Source of the DNA: Lentisphaeria bacterium
GTDB lineage: Bacteria; Verrucomicrobiota; Lentisphaeria; Victivallales; UBA1829
Assembly: GCA_017540385.1 (NCBI GenBank)
Contig: JAFYBD010000005.1
Location: forward strand, 1-8,908
DNA: 8,908 nt
Direction of reading: 5' to 3'
The translations under genes and the position numbers were made by a program. Shown piece after piece: positions 5,636-8,908 of the stretch. Position 1 is the first letter of the stretch; every line of letters starts with the position of its first letter. The notes beneath the pieces were generated by a model, which was not told where the DNA came from, did no database searches, and was given only the letters and a program-made list of their open reading frames with translations.

Positions 5636-6631
5636 ATGACCACGCTGTCCAAAGATGAATTGTATCCGCTGCTTTTCGAGCCCATGTACCGTGAAACGGT
5701 CTGGGGTGGGACCAAGCTCGCCTCCGTGGTCGGGCGCGAACTGCCCGCGGACGGCGGCCCGTTCGGCGAGGCATGGGACATCTGCGACCGCGAGGGCGCC
5801 GAGAGCGTGATCTCGAACGGACCGCTCGCGGGCACGACCCTGCACGAACTCTGCCTCAGACTCGGCACGTCCTACCTCATCGGCGACATGGCGCGCGACA
5901 AACGCTTCCCCCTGCTCGTGAAGATCGTCAATTCCGGGGAGCGCATCCCGCTGCAGGTCCACCCGGATGAGAATTCCGCGCGGCTGCTCGGAAACGGCGC
6001 GGAGCCGAAGACGGAGATGTGGTACGTGCTGGACGCCGATCCCGGTTCGAAGATCATGGTCGGCATCCGTCCGACCGCCACCCGTCACAGTTTCCTCGAG
6101 CGTCTTGCCTCGCCCGATGTCGAGGGCGTGCTTCAGGCATTCGACTCCGTCCCCGGCGACGCGTATTTCGTGAACGCGGGCCGCGTGCACTGCTTCGACG
6201 CCGGGGTGCTCCTGCTGGACATCCAGCAGAACAGCAACACGGACTACCTGCTGAACGACTGGGGCCTCCCCGGGCAGGAGCTTCACGTGGAGCAGGGGCT
6301 CGCCTGCATCGACTTCACGGACCGTTCCCCCGCGCGCATCACCGGCGTGAGCGACAACGCCCCCCGGAACCGCAAATACGCCATCATCAACCGCTGCCCG
6401 CAGTTCCACTGCGACGAACTCCGCCTGACCGGCGACTGGCCGGACACCACGCGTTCCACCCGCAGTTTCCACCTCCTCACCGCCATCAGCGGCCCCGTGG
6501 ACGTGGACGTCCGCGGCGAGATCACCACGATCCCGCGTTACATGACCGCGCTGCTCCCGGCCGCGCTCGGCGACTATGTGATCCGCGTGAAGCCGGACGC
6601 TCCGGTCACGCTGATCCGCACCACGCATTAA
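5636..6631 (+). CDS. manA: Mannose-6-phosphate isomerase, class I
   Basis: This 331-residue zinc enzyme interconverts fructose 6-phosphate and mannose 6-phosphate in the cytosol, feeding mannose into glycolysis or supplying mannose for GDP-mannose and glycans. The size matches the short Bacillus-type class I enzymes. Visible signatures are ETVWGGTKL (19-27), PLLVKI then QVHPDE (107-112), KTEMWYVLD (from 125) and GRVHCF followed by LLLDIQQNSNTDY. By family precedent Q107, H109, E127 and H185 are the zinc ligands. The start at 5636 is chosen because GGGGGA at 5623-5628 lies seven bases upstream and the protein then begins as in homologues; a longer in-frame extension into the preceding gene has no support. 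It has its own promoter and is followed after 33 bp by argS, suggesting co-transcription. Related cupin isomerases exist, but the zinc motif order makes this assignment secure. Confidence 0.93.
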   Translation: MTTLSKDELYPLLFEPMYRETVWGGTKLASVVGRELPADGGPFGEAWDICDREGAESVISNGPLAGTTLHELCLRLGTSYLIGDMARDKRFPLLVKIVNSGERIPLQVHPDENSARLLGNGAEPKTEMWYVLDADPGSKIMVGIRPTATRHSFLERLASPDVEGVLQAFDSVPGDAYFVNAGRVHCFDAGVLLLDIQQNSNTDYLLNDWGLPGQELHVEQGLACIDFTDRSPARITGVSDNAPRNRKYAIINRCPQFHCDELRLTGDWPDTTRSTRSFHLLTAISGPVDVDVRGEITTIPRYMTALLPAALGDYVIRVKPDAPVTLIRTTH

Positions 6632-6664
6632 CCTCTCTCCAACCCATATTTCACCTCGGAATCC

Positions 6665-8458
6665 ATGAAAATCCAATGCCTCGTCCGTCTCGCGGAATCC
6701 TTCCGCACCTCCCGCAATCTTGAAGCTCTCCCCGACATCCCGTGGGAGACCTGTCCCGCCGGCATGAACGGCGACCTCACCGTGAACTGTTTCCGGCTCG
6801 CGAAAGCCCTGAAGGGCGCGCCCGACGCGCTCGCCGAGGAGACCGTCCGTCTGCTCACCGCCGATCCCGACGTCGCCGGAGCGGAGAAGATCAAGGCGTT
6901 CGTGAACATCACCCTAAAGCCTGCCGCGCTCTTCCGCGACTCCGTGTCCGACGTGAAGGCGCTCCTCGCCGACGTGCCGTTCCCGGAGGCTTCCCGGCGC
7001 AAGATCCTCATCGAGTTCTCCGCCCCGAACACGAACAAGCCCCAGCACCTCGGCCACGTCCGCAACAACTGCATCGGCATGAGCCTCGCCAGCGTCATGG
7101 CGCGCGCCGGCCACACCGTGGTCCCCGTCAACCTCATCAACGACCGCGGCATCCACATCTGCAAATCCATGCTCGCCTACAAGCTCACCGGCAACGGCGT
7201 CACGCCCGAACAGGCCGGGATCAAGGGCGACCACTACGTCGGCAATTTCTACGTCAAGTTCAACCAGATGCTCTCCGACGAGGTGAAGCAGCTGAAGGCG
7301 GCCCGGCCCGAGCTCGCCGACAAATCCTCCGACGACCTCTTCCTGGAGACCGAACTCGGACGCGAAGCGCAGGACATGCTCCGCAAGTGGGAGGCCGGCG
7401 ATCCCGAGGTCCGCGCGCTCTGGACCACCATGAACAAATGGGTCATCGACGGGTTCAACGAAACCTACCGCCGCATGGGCGTGCATTTCGACAAGACGTA
7501 CCTCGAGAGCCAGACCTATCTGCTGGGCAAGGACGTGATCGCGGACGCCCTCGCGAAGGGCATCTTCGGCAAACGCGCAGACGGAGCCGTGACCGTCGAC
7601 CTCGGCAAGCTCGGCGAAAAGGTCCTGCTCCGCAAGGACGGCACCAGCGTCTACATCACGCAGGATATCGGCACGACCATCCTGAAGCACGAGGAGCACG
7701 GCCCCGACACGATGATCTGGGTGGTCGGCGACGAGCAGAACCTGCATTTCCGCATGCTCTTCACCATCCTCGGCCGCCTGGGCTACGCCTGGGCCGACAG
7801 CCTCTACCACCTGTCCTACGGCATGGTCAACCTCCCGTCCGGCCGCATGAAGAGCCGCGAGGGCACCGTGGTCGACGCCGACGATCTCTTCGATGAGATG
7901 CACAGCCTCGCGAAATCCGCCGCGCTCGAACGCGTGAAGGAAGGCGAGGAGCCGCCCGCCGACATCGAGGAGCGCAGCGAGACCATCGGCATGGGCGCGC
8001 TGAAGTTCATGCTGCTCAAATTCAATCCGAAGACCACGATCATGTTCGACCCGAAGGCGTCGCTGAAGTTCGAGGGCGACACCGGCCCGTACGTGCAGTA
8101 CGTCTGCGCCCGCATCAACTCCATCGTGCGGAAGTGCGCCGACGCCGGGATCGCGTTCGACCCCGCCTCGGTCGACTGGTCGCTGGCGGATTCGCCGGAA
8201 GAGAAGGCGCTTGCCGTGGCGGCCCTGCGCTATGCGGACGCCGTCCGGGCCTCCGCCGACAAGATGGACTGCTCCATCCTCGTGAACTATCTGCTCGACC
8301 TGGCGAAACTGTTCAACCGGTTCTACCGTGAAAAGCAGGTTCTGAACGCCGGCGACCCGGCGGTCCGCACGATGCGTCTGGCGCTGTGCTTCGCCGTGCG
8401 CGACGTGCTCGCCGACGGCCTGGCCGCGCTCACGATCGGCATTCCCGACGCCATGTGA
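6665..8458 (+). CDS. argS: Arginyl-tRNA synthetase
   Basis: This 597-residue class I aminoacyl-tRNA synthetase attaches arginine to tRNA-Arg using ATP, in the cytosol. Residues 1 to about 110 are the N-terminal additional domain that contacts the tRNA D-loop. The HIGH signature appears as HLGH (128-131) within NTNKPQHLGHVRN, typical of ArgS. The second ATP-binding signature is GRMKSREG (393-400), a KMSK variant seen in one subgroup of ArgS (Bacteroidota-like). Residues about 475-597 are the DALR anticodon-binding domain, starting TGPYVQY and ending with the usual hydrophobic tail GIPDAM. Length is normal for the family and no catalytic segment is missing. The upstream ribosome-binding site is weak (CGGA at 6657-6660). 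The gene sits 33 bp after manA and 36 bp before a glycosyltransferase, so it is probably translated from a shared message. Identity is near certain. Confidence 0.96.
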   Translation: MKIQCLVRLAESFRTSRNLEALPDIPWETCPAGMNGDLTVNCFRLAKALKGAPDALAEETVRLLTADPDVAGAEKIKAFVNITLKPAALFRDSVSDVKALLADVPFPEASRRKILIEFSAPNTNKPQHLGHVRNNCIGMSLASVMARAGHTVVPVNLINDRGIHICKSMLAYKLTGNGVTPEQAGIKGDHYVGNFYVKFNQMLSDEVKQLKAARPELADKSSDDLFLETELGREAQDMLRKWEAGDPEVRALWTTMNKWVIDGFNETYRRMGVHFDKTYLESQTYLLGKDVIADALAKGIFGKRADGAVTVDLGKLGEKVLLRKDGTSVYITQDIGTTILKHEEHGPDTMIWVVGDEQNLHFRMLFTILGRLGYAWADSLYHLSYGMVNLPSGRMKSREGTVVDADDLFDEMHSLAKSAALERVKEGEEPPADIEERSETIGMGALKFMLLKFNPKTTIMFDPKASLKFEGDTGPYVQYVCARINSIVRKCADAGIAFDPASVDWSLADSPEEKALAVAALRYADAVRASADKMDCSILVNYLLDLAKLFNRFYREKQVLNAGDPAVRTMRLALCFAVRDVLADGLAALTIGIPDAM

Positions 8459-8494
8459 CGGTTTCCCGGGAACGTCCCGCCTGAAAGACCAGCC

Positions 8495-8908
8495 ATGTCG
8501 CATCTGCTGTCAGTCGTGATCCCGGTCTTCAACGAAGAGAAGACCGTCGAAACCATGCTCGACCGGGTGGCGGCGGCGCAGACGCACGATCTGCGGCTGG
8601 AACTCGTCATCGTGAACGACGGTTCCACAGACCGTTCGCCCGAGCTCATCCGCGGCTGGATCGAAACGCATCCCGGGGTGCAGGCCGTCTGCATCGACAA
8701 GGAGAACGGCGGCAAGGGTTCCGCCGTGAAACGCGCGATCCCGGTCACGACCGGCGAGGTGGTCATCATCCAGGACGCCGACCTCGAATACGACCCCGCG
8801 GACTATGCCGTCTGCGCGGCCCCGGTCTTCAGCGGGGAGTGCGAGGTGGTGTACGGTTCCCGTGAGGAAAGCAACCGCAACCGCATCTATTCGTCGCCCG
8901 GATTCTAC
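8495..8908 (+). CDS. Family 2 glycosyltransferase, polyprenyl-phosphate mannose synthase-like (3' partial)
   Basis: The first 138 residues are present; the gene runs off the window. It starts MSHLLSVVIPVFNEE, the N-terminal strand of GT-A family 2 transferases, followed by the nucleotide-sugar motif VIVNDGSTD (38-46), NGGKGSAVKRAI (about 71-82, typical of DPM1-like enzymes), and the metal-binding D94-A-D96 in IIQDADLEYDP. VVYGSR follows near 120. Known relatives transfer mannose or glucose from GDP- or UDP-sugar to a polyprenyl phosphate carrier at the membrane. Whether this one has C-terminal membrane helices cannot be seen. A purine-rich GAAAGA at 8483-8488 lies six bases before the ATG and is a plausible weak ribosome-binding site. 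Its close spacing to argS suggests one operon with the mannose isomerase upstream. Donor sugar specificity is not determinable from this fragment. Confidence 0.9.
   Translation, partial: MSHLLSVVIPVFNEEKTVETMLDRVAAAQTHDLRLELVIVNDGSTDRSPELIRGWIETHPGVQAVCIDKENGGKGSAVKRAIPVTTGEVVIIQDADLEYDPADYAVCAAPVFSGECEVVYGSREESNRNRIYSSPGFY

Noticed and set aside
3336..5774. 812-residue minus-strand open frame opposite the activase fusion
   Set aside because: The + strand carries clear catalytic motifs over the same bases. The antisense product is low-complexity (Arg, Glu, Val, Ala, Gly) and crosses two intergenic regions.
8463..8478. Palindrome TTCCCGGGAA and small hairpin between argS and the glycosyltransferase
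   Set aside because: The stem is only 4-5 bp with no T-run, too weak to call a terminator or operator; the short gap favours co-transcription.
6914..8503. 529-residue minus-strand open frame opposite argS
   Set aside because: It is a mirror of a GC-rich synthetase gene with conserved HLGH and MKSRE motifs, and the antisense protein has no family features.

Overview
The window is GC-rich and every gene lies on the + strand. It holds five protein genes, two of them cut by the window edges. The combination of AIDA-type strand-loop-strand repeats joined to FG-GAP/VCBS-like repeats without an autotransporter barrel, a Bacteroidota/PVC-style arginyl-tRNA synthetase and a fused activase/dehydratase suggests an anaerobic, probably gut-associated, Gram-negative bacterium. 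Lentisphaerota (Victivallis-like) is my best guess. That assignment is inference from gene style, not a sequence match.

Layout. (1) 1-3093: the C-terminal 1030 residues of a large surface or secreted repeat protein. About 605 residues are tandem strand-loop-strand repeats, including a roughly 420-bp super-repeat. A bridging domain and about six FG-GAP-like repeats with Ca-loop motifs follow. (2) 3094-3353: an AT-rich intergenic region with nested hairpins after the stop codon, then a strong sigma-70-like promoter (TTGAAA, 17 bp, TATATT). (3) 3354-5507: a 717-residue fusion of an ATP-dependent [4Fe-4S] activase (HgdC/YjiL type) with a 2-hydroxyacyl-CoA dehydratase D-component (HgdB/YjiM type). 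It has an extra four-cysteine cluster near its N-terminus. (4) 5508-5635: an intergenic region with a possible weak terminator and a second promoter of the same design (TTGTCA, 17 bp, TATATT). (5) 5636-6631: a class I mannose-6-phosphate isomerase. (6) 6665-8458: arginyl-tRNA synthetase. (7) 8495 to the edge: the N-terminus of a family 2 glycosyltransferase of dolichyl/polyprenyl-phosphate-mannose-synthase type.

How they work together. The last three genes are separated by only 33 and 36 bp and probably form one transcript from the promoter at 5564-5592. The isomerase and the glycosyltransferase could both serve mannose-based glycan synthesis, with argS as a housekeeping passenger. The activase/dehydratase fusion has its own promoter and no visible CoA-transferase, electron carrier or second dehydratase subunit beside it. 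It is the most unusual gene here: a self-contained candidate for ATP-driven low-potential electron transfer with unknown substrate. The repeat protein looks like an independent unit.
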